From Dyadobacter sp. CECT 9275 (GTDB lineage: Bacteria > Bacteroidota > Bacteroidia > Cytophagales > Spirosomataceae), in assembly GCF_907164905.1 (NCBI RefSeq), contig NZ_CAJRAF010000002.1:3682001-3746000 (forward strand): 64,000 nt of DNA, in the 5' to 3' direction. Numbering within the stretch: the stretch's first letter is position 1; the number at the start of each line of letters is the position of its first letter. This document shows positions 53,111 to 63,521 of this stretch, piece after piece. Made by a program: the position numbers and the translations under genes. A model generated the notes under the pieces. The model ran no database searches. It was not told the origin of the DNA and worked only from the letters and a program-made list of their open reading frames with translations.

Positions 53111-54378
53111 AAAAATTGCTGGACCAAAGCCTTCGCCCGCTGGTGATTTATGCGATGGTCGTACTGATCATAAGCATTCCCGTTTATTTTTTGACCATCA
53201 ACTGGATCTGGGAAAATGAACTGGATAAACACCATTATGCGATCCGCGAAAAACTTGAAAAAAGACTGACCAGCATGGATCTTCCAGACAGCTCGGTGAG
53301 TGAAATGATCAATATGTTAGATAAAGTGCAGCCGGGATTTTCATTTACCCAAACTGCTGCGCCCAGTCCCGACAGCAGTTACACGCTTATCCGGTTTGAT
53401 ACTTTCATGAATGACCGTGAACAGTTTCGATGTTTGACGACCGATATCCGGGTGAATGGAACACTCCTGCGGGTCCTGATTGAAACCAATATGGAAGAAA
53501 TCGACGAAACGATCCTGGCGATCGCAGCAGTTACTATTTTCTTCTTTATCCTGCTATTGGCCGGCTTTGTTTACCTAAACCGCAAGACTTCACTGCGCGT
53601 CTGGCGGCCATTTTATGAAACACTGGCCAGTCTCCATGCTTTTAGATTGGAAGGTGGTAAACCGGCAGCATTACCTGTTTCACAAGTAACCGAATTTACT
53701 GACCTGAATCAAAGCCTTGACAGGCTTATGGAAGCAAGTTTAGCCTCGTACAGACAACAAAAGGAATTTACTGAAAATGCCTCCCACGAGCTGCAAACAC
53801 CATTAGCAATCATCAAATCCAAGCTCGACCTGCTGCTGCAAAGTCGCTCGCTCGACCAGTCGCAAATGCAGATCCTTGAAGATGCCTATCAGGCCATTAA
53901 CCGCGTCACAAGGATCAATAAAAACCTTTTACTCCTGGCAAAAATCGAGCATGCACAGTTTGACGGGCAGCAGGACATTTCCTTACCGACATTGCTTACT
54001 GCGCTGAGCGTGCAATTTGCCGACAGGTTTGAAAGCAGCGGCATTCGCTACATTCAGCAAGTAAGTGAAATGACTTTGCAGGCCAATCCGATGCTTTTGG
54101 AAATCCTGATTACAAACCTGCTTGTGAACTCGTTGCGCCACACCCCGGCAGGTGGCAGTGTTTCCATACGCGCGGAACAGCGCAAACTAATATTTGCAAA
54201 CACGGGCACATCACCGCTTGATGAGCAAAACCTTTTCCGGCGGTTTGCGCAGGCATCCTCTGAGCACGCTGGTAGTGGGCTTGGACTTGCTATCGCCCGT
54301 GAGATCTGTGAGCGCTACAACTGGCAGATCGCGTATGATTTCGACTGCAGCCATCATCATTTTACTGTCAGCTTCTAA
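53107..54378 (+). CDS. Sensor histidine kinase (CusS-like)
   Basis: 423 residues from ATG 53107. Two membrane helices (about 11-33 and 142-163) enclose a periplasmic domain of about 110 residues. The H-box FTENASHELQTPLAIIKSKLDLLL has its histidine near residue 226. The ATPase part shows ILITNLLVNSLRHTPAGG (N-box), IFANTGTSPL (G1-like) and GSGLGLAIAREICERY (G2). Partner of the response regulator it overlaps; the pair probably controls the following TonB-dependent receptor gene. Confidence 0.95.
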   Translation: MKKLLDQSLRPLVIYAMVVLIISIPVYFLTINWIWENELDKHHYAIREKLEKRLTSMDLPDSSVSEMINMLDKVQPGFSFTQTAAPSPDSSYTLIRFDTFMNDREQFRCLTTDIRVNGTLLRVLIETNMEEIDETILAIAAVTIFFFILLLAGFVYLNRKTSLRVWRPFYETLASLHAFRLEGGKPAALPVSQVTEFTDLNQSLDRLMEASLASYRQQKEFTENASHELQTPLAIIKSKLDLLLQSRSLDQSQMQILEDAYQAINRVTRINKNLLLLAKIEHAQFDGQQDISLPTLLTALSVQFADRFESSGIRYIQQVSEMTLQANPMLLEILITNLLVNSLRHTPAGGSVSIRAEQRKLIFANTGTSPLDEQNLFRRFAQASSEHAGSGLGLAIAREICERYNWQIAYDFDCSHHHFTVSF

Positions 54379-54441
54379 AATTCTAAATTTCTTCCAAATC
54401 AATGTGGACTTTCGCCATCAGATCAAACGAAACGAATCTGA

Positions 54442-56849
54442 ATGGCATTCAAAAAATCATTAATCCTGCTCGTATTGATGGCGGTGCTGCACAGCGCCCA
54501 GGCGCAGGTGAGTAAGGTCACACTGTCGGGACAGGTCTCTTCGCTTCCTAAGAAGGAAATGCTGCCTTTTGTTAACGTGATTTTGAAAACTGCAAAGGAC
54601 AGCGCGTTTGTGACAGGCACTATCACAGCTTCCGATGGACGTTTTACACTATCCGATATTGCACCCGGAAATTACTTGGTAGAATGTGCTTCCCTGGGTT
54701 TCCAAACAATTAAAATGCCAGTCACGGTAGGCGCATTAAGCGCTTTTCTTGACCTAGGCGTGCTTGAAATGAGTGAAAACGCCCAGGTTTTGCAGGAAGT
54801 GACTGTCACCGGGGCTCAGGCCGATGGCGTGGATGCCCGTCTTGATCGGAAAGTTTTCGATATCAGCAAAAACATCAGCCAAAGTGGTGGGTCGATTCTG
54901 CAAGCACTCAAAAATCTGCCTGGTGTGACGGCTGGTGAAGACGGCAAGGTGATGCTACGCGGGAGCGACAAGGTCGCCGTATTGGTTGATGGCAGGCAAA
55001 CGGCTCTGACCGGTTTTGGAAACCAGACCAGTCTTGATAACATCCCTGCATCAGCGATTGAAAGGATTGAGATCATCAATAACCCTTCTGCCCGGTATGA
55101 TGCCAATGGCAACGCGGGTATCATCAACATCATTTACAAAAAGAACAAACAAGAAGGCTTTAACGGAAAGATCGGCTTGACCACAGGACTTGGCGCATTG
55201 TGGGTGCGAAAAGAGAATTTCCCCGGCATTCGTCCTCAGTCGCGCAATACGCTGAAACTAAACCCCTCCGTAGCCCTGAATTACAAAAAGAAAAAGTGAA
55301 CATCTTTTTTCAGGGCGATTACCTTCACACGCCTACGCTGAACAAGAACGAATTTACTGACCGTTACTATGATTCGGGCGATACAATACGGCAGCAGTTA
55401 AAGCGCAACCGCAGCACGAATGTGGTAACATCCAAAGCGGGCATAGATTGGAACTGGAATGAGCAAAATGCATTGTCGGTTTCCGCCCTATTCAGCAGGG
55501 AGAAGATCCTGGACCGAGGAGACCAGCCTTTTTTCAATGCAGATCTTACCGAGCGGCGGCGTCTCTGGCAGTTTCTGGAAGATGAATTGAAAACAACGGT
55601 TACCGCAACAGCCTCCTACCAACACAGATATGCACAACCAGGCCGGTTGCTCAATATTGGCTTTAACTATACATTTCACCGGGAAGATGAAAAGTATTTT
55701 TTTACCAACATGATGCCCGATTTCACTGGTCAGGATGCATTCAAACTGCTTTCGGACGAGAATGTGTTCGATTTGAATGCAGACTATATCCGGCCCTTGC
55801 GATATGGCCGCTTTGAAGGTGGATTGAAACTGCGCAGGCGATTTATCCCGACCAATATGCAGTTTTTCCCGGGCCTGAATTCGCCTCTTGATAGTCTTGC
55901 AGGCGGGTGGGCCAATTACAAGGAAACGATTCCCGCCTTGTATGGAAACTATGTTTTTGAAAACCGCAAGTTCGAGCTGGAAGCGGGTCTACGGGTAGAG
56001 TATATCAATCTGCGCTACACGGTTAACCCCACGCACCCTACTTACAAAAGCGATGGGTATTCCTATGCCAAGCCTTTCCCTAATGTGCGCCTGGCTTATA
56101 AGCTTAATGAGCATGATAAAATTTCCCTTTTCTATAACCGCCGTGTCGACCGGCCTAACGAAGTGGATATCCGTATTTTCCCAAAATACGACGATGCCGA
56201 AATCATTAAAATCGGTAATCCTGCATTGAAACCACAATTCACCAGCTCCTTGGAGGCAGGATACAAAACCAGCTGGGCCAGTGGGTCATTCTATGCAGCA
56301 GCTTATCATAAGCAGACCAATGGTACCATTACACGGATTGGGACAACCGTGCCCGGCAGCACATTGATTTACAATATTTTTCAAAATGCGGGCAGAAGCT
56401 ACAATACGGGTGGTGAGCTAGTGTGGCAGCAGGATTTGGCCCCGTGGTTCTCACTTAATGTCAATGGCAATCTTTATCGTAACAGCATTGATGCATTTAC
56501 AGTGGAAAACCTGTATCCGGTCCGTTCGGTATACCGCGCCGCCAGGCAGCAGCTTACCTCCGGCAGTGCAAAAGTCAATGCATTATTAAAAGGAAAAAAG
56601 ACTGAGTTTCAGGTAGCAGTTATATACCAGGCACCTGACATCGTCCCGCAGGGCCGAACCGGTTACCGTTTCTCCGTTGATGCGGGGGCAAAACGCCAGT
56701 TGCGTAAAGGCGAGCTGTTTGTGAATGCAACCGATCTTTTCGGAACGCTCATTATTCGCAAAACAGTTTACGGCGACGGCTTTCATTACACCAGCCGGGA
56801 TTATTACGAGACCCAGCTTATCCGGGCTGGTTACAGTTTCAAATTTTAA
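54442..56849 (+). pseudogene. TonB-dependent outer-membrane receptor, interrupted by one frameshift
   Basis: The first frame (54442-55299) gives signal peptide, carboxypeptidase-regulatory-like domain (VTLSGQVSSLPKKEMLPFVNVIL...) and plug domain (DISKNISQSGGSILQALKNLPGVTAGEDGKVMLRGSDKVAVLVDGRQTA). It stops after LNYKKKK. The barrel continues in another frame (NIFFQGDYLHTPTLNKNEF... to RAGYSFKF at 56849), of the outer-membrane beta-barrel PF14905 type. Adding one A to the A-rich run at 55284-55295 restores a single protein of about 803 residues. It follows the two-component system and probably takes up a metal-bearing or other substrate. A sequencing error in the run would make the gene intact. 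Confidence 0.9.
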
Positions 56850-56877
56850 CCTTCATCAACACGTGCCATCACTAAAC

Positions 56878-57555
56878 ATGCGTGCATTCATAATCCTTAT
56901 TGTTTTGTCCAGCTGGGCGAGTGCTTCATCTGTGATGCCAGGTGATACACTGCCGGCCCGAAAACCCGTTACACTCCGGTCATTTTATCCGCCCGCTTCG
57001 CTGATTATCGGTGGCTTGTTATCAACAGGGCATTCCGAAGAAGCCATTAGAAACGAAGTGGCCGAAGAACGGAACCACCTCATTCCCCGGTTCCGCACCA
57101 AAGTTGATGACTATCTTCAATTTTCACCACTGGTAGTTGCCTATGGCCTTGACGCCTTTGGCGTGCATTCTAAAACAGATCTTATTAACCGGACTGTGAT
57201 CCTGATCAAAGGAGAAGCGATGGCACTGACAACTGTCACCCTATTAAAGTCTGCCACTCATACGCTCCGGCCTGATGGCAGCAGCTACAATTCGTTCCCC
57301 TCGGGCCATACCACGCAGGCCTTTGCAGCAGCCACTTTTTTGAATGAAGAATATAAAGACCGATTTCCATGGATGCCCTATGCCTCCTACACAGTAGCTT
57401 CGTCCGTAGGAATCCTGCGGGTGGCCAACAACCGGCATTACATCAACGATGTGCTCGTTGGCGCTGGTATTGGATATTTATCCATGAAAGTGGCATACTG
57501 GACACATCAGTACAAATGGGGAAAGGCAAGCCGGAAACACAAGCTGGCTTATTGA
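56878..57555 (+). CDS. PAP2-family phosphatase
   Basis: 225 residues from ATG 56878 with signal peptide (IILIVLSSWASASS). Acid-phosphatase/PAP2 signatures are visible: KSATHTLRPDGSS (KxxxxxxRP-like), SFPSGHTTQAFAAATFL (PSGH) and ANNRHYINDVLVGAGIG (RHxxxD). The family dephosphorylates lipid phosphates such as undecaprenyl-PP at the outer face of the membrane. It starts 28 bp after the receptor gene. Confidence 0.9.
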   Translation: MRAFIILIVLSSWASASSVMPGDTLPARKPVTLRSFYPPASLIIGGLLSTGHSEEAIRNEVAEERNHLIPRFRTKVDDYLQFSPLVVAYGLDAFGVHSKTDLINRTVILIKGEAMALTTVTLLKSATHTLRPDGSSYNSFPSGHTTQAFAAATFLNEEYKDRFPWMPYASYTVASSVGILRVANNRHYINDVLVGAGIGYLSMKVAYWTHQYKWGKASRKHKLAY

Positions 57556-58163
57556 TCTGCTTTGGAGCTTGCTTGTATCCGTGCTTCCAATTGCCTGAAA
57601 TTTTCCTGCTTTTGAGCAGCTAGTCTGTCCTGACAATAGGCAGTGCAAAACTGGTGAGACCGTAGCAGCTTTGCGGATCCTGCTAGCCAACTGGCAGCAG
57701 GGATATCTGTTTTCAACCTGCGCCTGGTTTCCTCTCGCATTAAGGCATCTTTTCCGGCAAACTCCGTTGTACCAAAATGATATAAGTCCGCATCGCAGAC
57801 GATAGATTCTAACAAATTGTTAGGCTTTTGTGGTAGCGTGGTTGCCAGGATGCACCCAATGACAAGCTCTATAAGGTTATCCTCAATGAATAAACTGTTT
57901 GCGAATTCACGGAAAATCGAAGTGCCCCGCTGCTCATGGCCCTGCGGGTCACCGTTCACATAACCCAGGTCATGAAACCAACTGGCGGCAATAACCACAA
58001 ACCGTTCAGAATCAGCTAGCTGATAGTATTCAGCAATTCGTGAAGCATTTTTTACCACGCTTAACGTATGGTTTAGGTTATGGTAGGCCAGCTCGTTACC
58101 ACAGGCTGATAATTGAGCCGAAACAAAAGCTTTAATTTGATCCAACAGGGAATCAGTTTTCAT
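57549..58163 (-). CDS. HD-domain phosphohydrolase
   Basis: 204 residues from ATG 58163 (MKTDSLLDQIKAFVSAQL), chosen over an upstream ATG at 58211. HD-domain metal ligands are seen in ELAYHNLNHTLSVV (His), ASWFHDLGYVNGDPQGHEQRG (HD and following His) and SIVCDADLYHFG (Asp). The substrate is unknown; the family includes nucleotide and cyclic-nucleotide hydrolases. It overlaps the PAP2 3' end by 7 bp on the opposite strand. Confidence 0.88.
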   Translation of the reverse strand: MKTDSLLDQIKAFVSAQLSACGNELAYHNLNHTLSVVKNASRIAEYYQLADSERFVVIAASWFHDLGYVNGDPQGHEQRGTSIFREFANSLFIEDNLIELVIGCILATTLPQKPNNLLESIVCDADLYHFGTTEFAGKDALMREETRRRLKTDIPAASWLAGSAKLLRSHQFCTAYCQDRLAAQKQENFRQLEARIQASSKADQ

Positions 58164-58310
58164 TAAAGTAAGCAGATTTGAAGGTGTCGCCACGGGCATT
58201 CGAAATCCCATTTTAACAATAAACCTATCAGCCGATTTTGAATTCTTTTTGAATTCCGTTATGCAGTTGAATTTTGTACTTTACAATTCATCATTTTATC
58301 AGGCCCAACT

Positions 58311-58724
58311 ATGTGGAAATACTATGCTTTGCTTTCTGCCTTGTTTGCGGCAGCTACTGCTATCTTGGCAAAAGTGGGTGTCAAAGGTATCAGTGGTAAT
58401 GTGGCTACTGCTGTCCGAACCATTGTGATTCTGTTCATCGCTTGGGGAATTGTTCTTTTCAGCGGCCAAATCAAGGAGGTCAAAGACATTAGCCGGACGA
58501 ACCTCATTTTCCTTGTATTGTCAGGAATTGCAACAGGCCTGTCATGGATATTTTACTTCAAAGCATTGGAAACAGGGGATGTTTCAAAGGTCCCACCGAT
58601 TGACAAGCTCAGCGTCGCCATTGCCATCGGATTATCTATCTTGATTCTGAAAGAGCCAATCGAACCTAAAACAATCTTTGGCGCGTTGATGATTGATGCA
58701 GGTACAATCGTAATTATTTGGTAG
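58311..58724 (+). CDS. EamA-family small transporter (single EamA domain)
   Basis: 137 residues with five hydrophobic helices (YALLSALFAAATAILAKVGV, TIVILFIAWGIVLF, LIFLVLSGIATGLSWIFYFKALE, KLSVAIAIGLSILIL, KTIFGALMIDAGTIVIIW). The SWIFYFKALETGDVSKVPPIDKLSV motif is conserved in the single-domain EamA proteins of the drug/metabolite transporter superfamily, which probably function as dimers. No partner is adjacent. Confidence 0.88.
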   Translation: MWKYYALLSALFAAATAILAKVGVKGISGNVATAVRTIVILFIAWGIVLFSGQIKEVKDISRTNLIFLVLSGIATGLSWIFYFKALETGDVSKVPPIDKLSVAIAIGLSILILKEPIEPKTIFGALMIDAGTIVIIW

Positions 58725-58872
58725 TGAGCGCACAGGATCTGGGCGTAATTATCCACGAAATCGTTTGGTAAAGTCTTTATAACTCAGCACAATAAACAAA
58801 ACGGTGTAAACCGCATTTAAAAAATAAAAACGCTGGGTCAATACATCTTCTTTATAATTCAACATCTGAAAA

Positions 58873-58920
58873 GGGGGGTTAAATTAAAAGTTAGAACCAA
58901 AAGTACCGCGGGTTTCGCGT
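58873..58920. repeat. Candidate left terminal inverted repeat of Tn3-family element
   Basis: The sequence opens with six G's then TTAAATTAAAAG and lies 33 bp beyond the end of the transposase gene, the usual place and opening (GGGG) for a Tn3-family end. The matching right end was not found inside the window, so the call rests on position and the G-run alone. Confidence 0.35.
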
Positions 58921-58952
58921 AGCAAAATTGACGGGGAGTAGATCAACTGTAT

Positions 58953-61900
58953 TCAAATCTCAGCGCCATCTTTGAAGATTTCATCGAGATTGAAGGCTTG
59001 AAAATCTACTTTTTCTGAAAAGTCATATTCTCCAAGCATATTGATATGTTCCCAGCTGTGGGTAGATGTGGCCAGTATGTTTTTTAATAATACTTCCCGG
59101 TCTGCCGGTTTCTTACATTCTGCCAGACTTCCTGATAAGTGAAGCAGGTTCCAACAGTTAATTGAATTGGCGATCAACCTTTTGCAGCCTTCTGCCGTAA
59201 GCTGTTCGCGGTATGTGGCCCCGATCAGCTGTTGATTGTTGCCGTGGGATATTGCTTTGGCGAACTTATTACTGTTCTCAACTTTGCTCAAAACCCTTTC
59301 AACGGATTTACGGACAGCTGGCTGATCCATATACTGAAGTATATAAAGGGTTTTGTAAATCCTGCCAAGTTCTTTAAGTGCTTTATAAAGTGGGTGCTGC
59401 CTGGAATAGGAATTCAGTCTCCTAATCAATGTGGACGCTTTTGAGTAGCCCAGCTTTATCGTTGTAATAAACCTTAAAATCTCATCCCAGTGCTCGATAA
59501 TCAGTTCAAAGTTTATCTTTGAATCTGGCTTTACCTGGTATCCAAAGTCCCGGTAGGTTGTGACTGAATCAATCGAGAACAAATTATGCTCATGGATTTT
59601 GGCAAGCCTGGGGCGGAAGGCTATTCCGAGCAAAGCAGTAATAGCAAATATGATCTCAGAAAACCCGCCTGTATCTGTCGAATGTGCGTCGGATTGGATC
59701 ACACGGTTATGCATCAGGCCATCAATCATATAGGGTGCTTCATGATCCGATGAACTGAATGCTGTTGAATAGAAAAGCTGACCTGCTTCGTCCAAATGAG
59801 AGTATACGGTTACACCTTTTCCATTACCAAAATATTTAAATGACCATGCTGCTCTTAACGATGCAACGGAAACGTCATATTTTTGCCCGTCACTGCTCGT
59901 ATGGATAAAACCAGGGTGAATCCGGAACTTGTCAGTCAAAGGCAGCTTGTTGCTGAATTCGACAACCAGGTCATTGGCCTTCAAAGTCATATCAGGTGAA
60001 AAGTACTGAACCGAAGTCGTTTGTAATGCATTGGCTGCTATATTCTTAGAAATCATTGACATTTTAGGGATGCCAATGTTGCAGCCCAATCCGATAATAG
60101 TAGCAAAAAATAGCTTTTCCGCTGGTCTAGGCGGCAAATAATCAATACCCTTATGCTGAAAAGCAGTATTGAATCCGCTAATCTGGTCAATTGTTGTTAA
60201 AACTTCCAACAACGACACAGCCCTGGTTTGTGGGTATAGGTTCTGTGGATCCTCAATTTCATTTTCGTCAGGTTTGTACCGGTGCATATGCCATTGCCCT
60301 TCTGCATCAACATATACCTGCTGGTTCTGTCCATTACCTATGTGTTGATTGACAAGCCTAAACTGAAAATTTAATTCTTCATTCAGTTTTAACAAAATTG
60401 GAGCAGGCTTTTGCAGATGGCTTAGTGATGCCCGTTTTAAAAGAAAATCCTTATCCTTAACCCATTGTAGTTTTGTAATCATGTATTCTTCAAAAGACCG
60501 GTACAAATACGAGGATCGGACATTTAAAGCACCTGCCCGGATATGGTCGCGCATTTCTCTGAACAACAATACTTTATAAAGTGATATCCTGATTTTACCA
60601 TCTGGGGTTATCACGCGTTGCTTTTCTTCAAGAGATAAGAAATCAATCGGTACACTGTTGTGCTGCTGTATATTGCCATCCTTCATTTGAAAATAATCAA
60701 TGGCATCCAGCAATTGTTTCTGGGATGTTTCAAAATCAAATGCCAGGACTTTGATTAAGTCAGATACGCGGATTTGTAGACGCAATGACCCTTTTTCGAG
60801 CGCTTGGTAATAGTCCTCCCGGTCACTGATCCGCTGATTGACCAGTTTCAAATTATTCAACCTTTGCTGATCTTCCAAAAGTACCTGAGAAGAAACCTTC
60901 CGTTTTCTTAATAGCTCATCAATCAGTTCTACTTTCTGGCTTGCTTCCATTACCTGATCATGGATAATCCGCTCCACTTCGCTCAAAACATCAATATGCG
61001 TAACGCTTCGGATAGAAACGGAGCTCACTAAACGTGAGGTATTCATCCTGTTTTCAAACAGGCTTTCCTTGATTTTATTCTCACAATCGTTTACGGCACT
61101 GGTAACAGCCTGGTTAAAAGTGAGCACAAGCGCGTCACCCAATTGGTAGTACTGGTGGATTATGAATGAGACCAGCAGCAGGTAGCGGGTATTGTCCCGG
61201 TCGGCAACCTGGAATATCTGGTTATCAATCACATATTCAGCATAAAACTTTATTGTTTCTTCCGGAAGATTAAGCCTGGTGATGATGGGCAATAGTTGGA
61301 AGTACATTTCCTTCAACCGGACAAAATTGTCTATTCTTCCTTTGATTACGGATGGCTGCATGGACTGGGTAATCCTTTTAAAAAATGTAAGCTGATATCT
61401 CTGGACTTTCACATGTTTTTTCTCTTCCTGTTGATAAGAATCATGTTGCACAAGCAAAGAATCCAGTAAATTTTTGTCCTCCTGTTGAAGATACTGAACC
61501 ATAATTGCCTCCAAATCTTGCTCAAATTGCCTAAATGACTTTTCAAGTAAAGCTCTTAGTGTGGCATATGGCGGTATTTCGATACGATGTCCATCCAAAA
61601 AGGTTATTACTGATTCCATTATAAGAACCGGTTCGGTCCGGAGCGAAACCAGCCTTTTCATTTCCTGGGATATCAGCTGAGAAGCATCTTTATCATAACC
61701 TGTATAGCCTAGTTGCTTGAGTATCTCTTCTTGATGGCGGAAATAGGTGGTTCTGAAATAATCTGTAAAATCAATCTGATTAGGATCAACCATTATTCCA
61801 CTGACGATATAGTTAATGTCAGCCTGAATAAATCGGTTAGACAGAAAAAAGCGACTAACTACACGGAAATACCCGAGCTGCAACAGAAAACCGACCTGTG

Positions 61901-62042
61901 TTGTTGGCGTTTGCAAAGTTTTTAGATAGGCGCTTGCCCATTCCGGAATTTGAAGAAACAGTCCCTTTTGCTCGCTCAGGAGTTGGGGCGGGTTATCAAA
62001 CCTGGTTCGTTCTTCCGGTGTCAGATATTCTTTTCTAGCCAT
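58953..62042 (-). CDS. tnpA: Tn3-family transposase
   Basis: 1029 residues, the normal full length. The N-terminal DUF4158 region (YLTPEERTRFDNPPQLLSEQKGLF) is followed by a helical section and the DDE catalytic domain, with motifs such as TVYSHLDEAGQLFYSTAFSSSDHEAPYMIDGLMHN, SDAHSTDTGGFSEIIFAITALLGIAFRPRLAKI and LIANSINCWNLLHLSGSL, the typical C-terminal Tn3 signature. Appears intact. It is divergent from the resolvase gene at 62176. Confidence 0.96.
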   Translation of the reverse strand: MARKEYLTPEERTRFDNPPQLLSEQKGLFLQIPEWASAYLKTLQTPTTQVGFLLQLGYFRVVSRFFLSNRFIQADINYIVSGIMVDPNQIDFTDYFRTTYFRHQEEILKQLGYTGYDKDASQLISQEMKRLVSLRTEPVLIMESVITFLDGHRIEIPPYATLRALLEKSFRQFEQDLEAIMVQYLQQEDKNLLDSLLVQHDSYQQEEKKHVKVQRYQLTFFKRITQSMQPSVIKGRIDNFVRLKEMYFQLLPIITRLNLPEETIKFYAEYVIDNQIFQVADRDNTRYLLLVSFIIHQYYQLGDALVLTFNQAVTSAVNDCENKIKESLFENRMNTSRLVSSVSIRSVTHIDVLSEVERIIHDQVMEASQKVELIDELLRKRKVSSQVLLEDQQRLNNLKLVNQRISDREDYYQALEKGSLRLQIRVSDLIKVLAFDFETSQKQLLDAIDYFQMKDGNIQQHNSVPIDFLSLEEKQRVITPDGKIRISLYKVLLFREMRDHIRAGALNVRSSYLYRSFEEYMITKLQWVKDKDFLLKRASLSHLQKPAPILLKLNEELNFQFRLVNQHIGNGQNQQVYVDAEGQWHMHRYKPDENEIEDPQNLYPQTRAVSLLEVLTTIDQISGFNTAFQHKGIDYLPPRPAEKLFFATIIGLGCNIGIPKMSMISKNIAANALQTTSVQYFSPDMTLKANDLVVEFSNKLPLTDKFRIHPGFIHTSSDGQKYDVSVASLRAAWSFKYFGNGKGVTVYSHLDEAGQLFYSTAFSSSDHEAPYMIDGLMHNRVIQSDAHSTDTGGFSEIIFAITALLGIAFRPRLAKIHEHNLFSIDSVTTYRDFGYQVKPDSKINFELIIEHWDEILRFITTIKLGYSKASTLIRRLNSYSRQHPLYKALKELGRIYKTLYILQYMDQPAVRKSVERVLSKVENSNKFAKAISHGNNQQLIGATYREQLTAEGCKRLIANSINCWNLLHLSGSLAECKKPADREVLLKNILATSTHSWEHINMLGEYDFSEKVDFQAFNLDEIFKDGAEI

Positions 62043-62175
62043 ATCACCTATGTATTTTAACGACCGTATTTTTACATAACTCCAAACCCCGATATTTCTT
62101 ACAATTCAATTATTTATATTGCCATATAATTAAACTAAATGTAATATATTTGATTTTAACAAGTTTTGTAAACAA
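62043..62175. promoter_or_regulatory. Intergenic region between Tn3 transposase and resolvase, candidate res site
   Basis: A 133-bp AT-rich stretch between the divergent transposase and resolvase genes. In Tn3-family elements this position holds the resolution site and both promoters. Individual resolvase subsites were not resolved by eye. Confidence 0.55.
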
Positions 62176-62778
62176 ATGATCAAATTAGGATACGCCCGGG
62201 TCTCTACCCAGGAACAAAATCTGGACCTTCAGCTGGACGCCCTAAAAAAAGAGGGATGCAAGCAGGTCTTTACCGATAAGGTCTCCGGAGTAAAGGCTAC
62301 CAAGCCAAACTTTGAAAAATTGATGGAGTATGCACGGCCAGGTGACACCATTGTAATTTGGAAACTGGACCGGCTTGGGCGCAGCACCATTAAGCTCATT
62401 GAGCTAATAGAAGAGTTGAAAAATAAAGGAGTAAATCTTAAATCACTTTCTGAATCTATTGACACCAGCACGGCCACTGGTAATCTATTTTTTCAATTTA
62501 TGTGTGTGCTTGCCGAACACGAGCGCAACATTATCCGCGAGAGAACAAAAGCTGGTCTGGAGTCAGCCCGTGCACGTGGCAGATCCGGGGGAAGGCCAGA
62601 AGGATTAAGTGAGCGCTATCGAAAAATCGCACCTGAGGTCAAGGAGATTTATGAAAAGAACAACCGGAGTACGGATGAAATCCGAGAGATGTTCAAAATA
62701 AAAAGCCAACCTACACTTTACAAGATTTTAAAGTACGCTGGGGTAGATATAAAAGGGTTTTTAAAGAAACGGGTGTAA
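62176..62778 (+). CDS. tnpR: Serine recombinase/resolvase of the Tn3-family element
   Basis: 200 residues. The resolvase domain starts KLGYARVSTQEQNLDLQLDALKKEGCKQVF with the catalytic serine at position 10, followed by DKVSGVKATKPNFEKLM, RPGDTIVIWKLDRLGRS, and FFQFMCVLAEHERNIIRERTKAGL. The C-terminal HTH is about residues 150-195 (STDEIREMFKIKSQPTLYKILKYA). Intact. It would resolve cointegrates after replicative transposition. Confidence 0.94.
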   Translation: MIKLGYARVSTQEQNLDLQLDALKKEGCKQVFTDKVSGVKATKPNFEKLMEYARPGDTIVIWKLDRLGRSTIKLIELIEELKNKGVNLKSLSESIDTSTATGNLFFQFMCVLAEHERNIIRERTKAGLESARARGRSGGRPEGLSERYRKIAPEVKEIYEKNNRSTDEIREMFKIKSQPTLYKILKYAGVDIKGFLKKRV

Positions 62779-62846
62779 TATTCTAATGAAATTCACACCG
62801 TCAAACTTTCTCCAAAATTGACCATTACCTTAGCAAAAAACCGTAG

Positions 62847-63521
62847 ATGAAATTACTGGTTATCGAAGATGAAGAAAGCTTGCTGCAAAGTATTGTTGAA
62901 TACTTTACGCAGGAAGACTTTTTATGTGAAGGAGCGGGTTCTTATAGGCAAGGTATTGAAAAAATGGAGGACTTTCAATATGATTGCATTATCCTGGACA
63001 TTAACCTTCCTGGTGGTAGCGGCCTAGAGCTTCTAAAATATCTTAGAAAAAACAAGAAAAGTGAAGGTGTAATCATTATTTCTGCCCGAAGCTCACTGGA
63101 CGATAAAATTGCTGGCCTGGATCTGGGCGCGGATGACTATCTCACGAAACCTTTTCATTTGTCCGAACTGTTTGCCAGGGTGAAATCACTGATACGGCGT
63201 CAATATGCGTCCGGTTCGGATACACTTGAAATCAGCCATATGAAAGTAAATTTACTTTTAAAAACGGTTGAATGGGGTGGAAAACAAGTAGTTCTTACCA
63301 AAAACGAGTATGACCTGCTGCTTTTTATGCTCACCAATAAAAACCGTGTAGTAAGCAGACAAGCCATTGCTGAACATATATATGGAGAAGAAACAGACAA
63401 TCTCGCCTCCTTTGATTTTGTATACTCACATGTAAAAAATCTGAAGAAAAAAATGAAAGAAAAAGGTTGTGGAGATTTGCTTCAAACGGTGTACGGACTA
63501 GGTTATAAGCTTTCTATATGA
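62847..63521 (+). CDS. OmpR-type response regulator (paralogue of that at 52436)
   Basis: 224 residues, the same length as the regulator at 52436 and clearly related. Receiver with IIEDE-like VIEDEESLL, Asp51 (CIILDINLPGGSG), IIISARSS and DDYLTKPFHLSEL, then a winged helix (KVNLLLKTVEWGGKQVVLTKNEYDLLLF...VYSHVKNLKKKM). It follows the resolvase gene by 68 bp and is probable cargo of the Tn3 element. Its stop overlaps the next start (ATGA). Confidence 0.94.
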   Translation: MKLLVIEDEESLLQSIVEYFTQEDFLCEGAGSYRQGIEKMEDFQYDCIILDINLPGGSGLELLKYLRKNKKSEGVIIISARSSLDDKIAGLDLGADDYLTKPFHLSELFARVKSLIRRQYASGSDTLEISHMKVNLLLKTVEWGGKQVVLTKNEYDLLLFMLTNKNRVVSRQAIAEHIYGEETDNLASFDFVYSHVKNLKKKMKEKGCGDLLQTVYGLGYKLSI

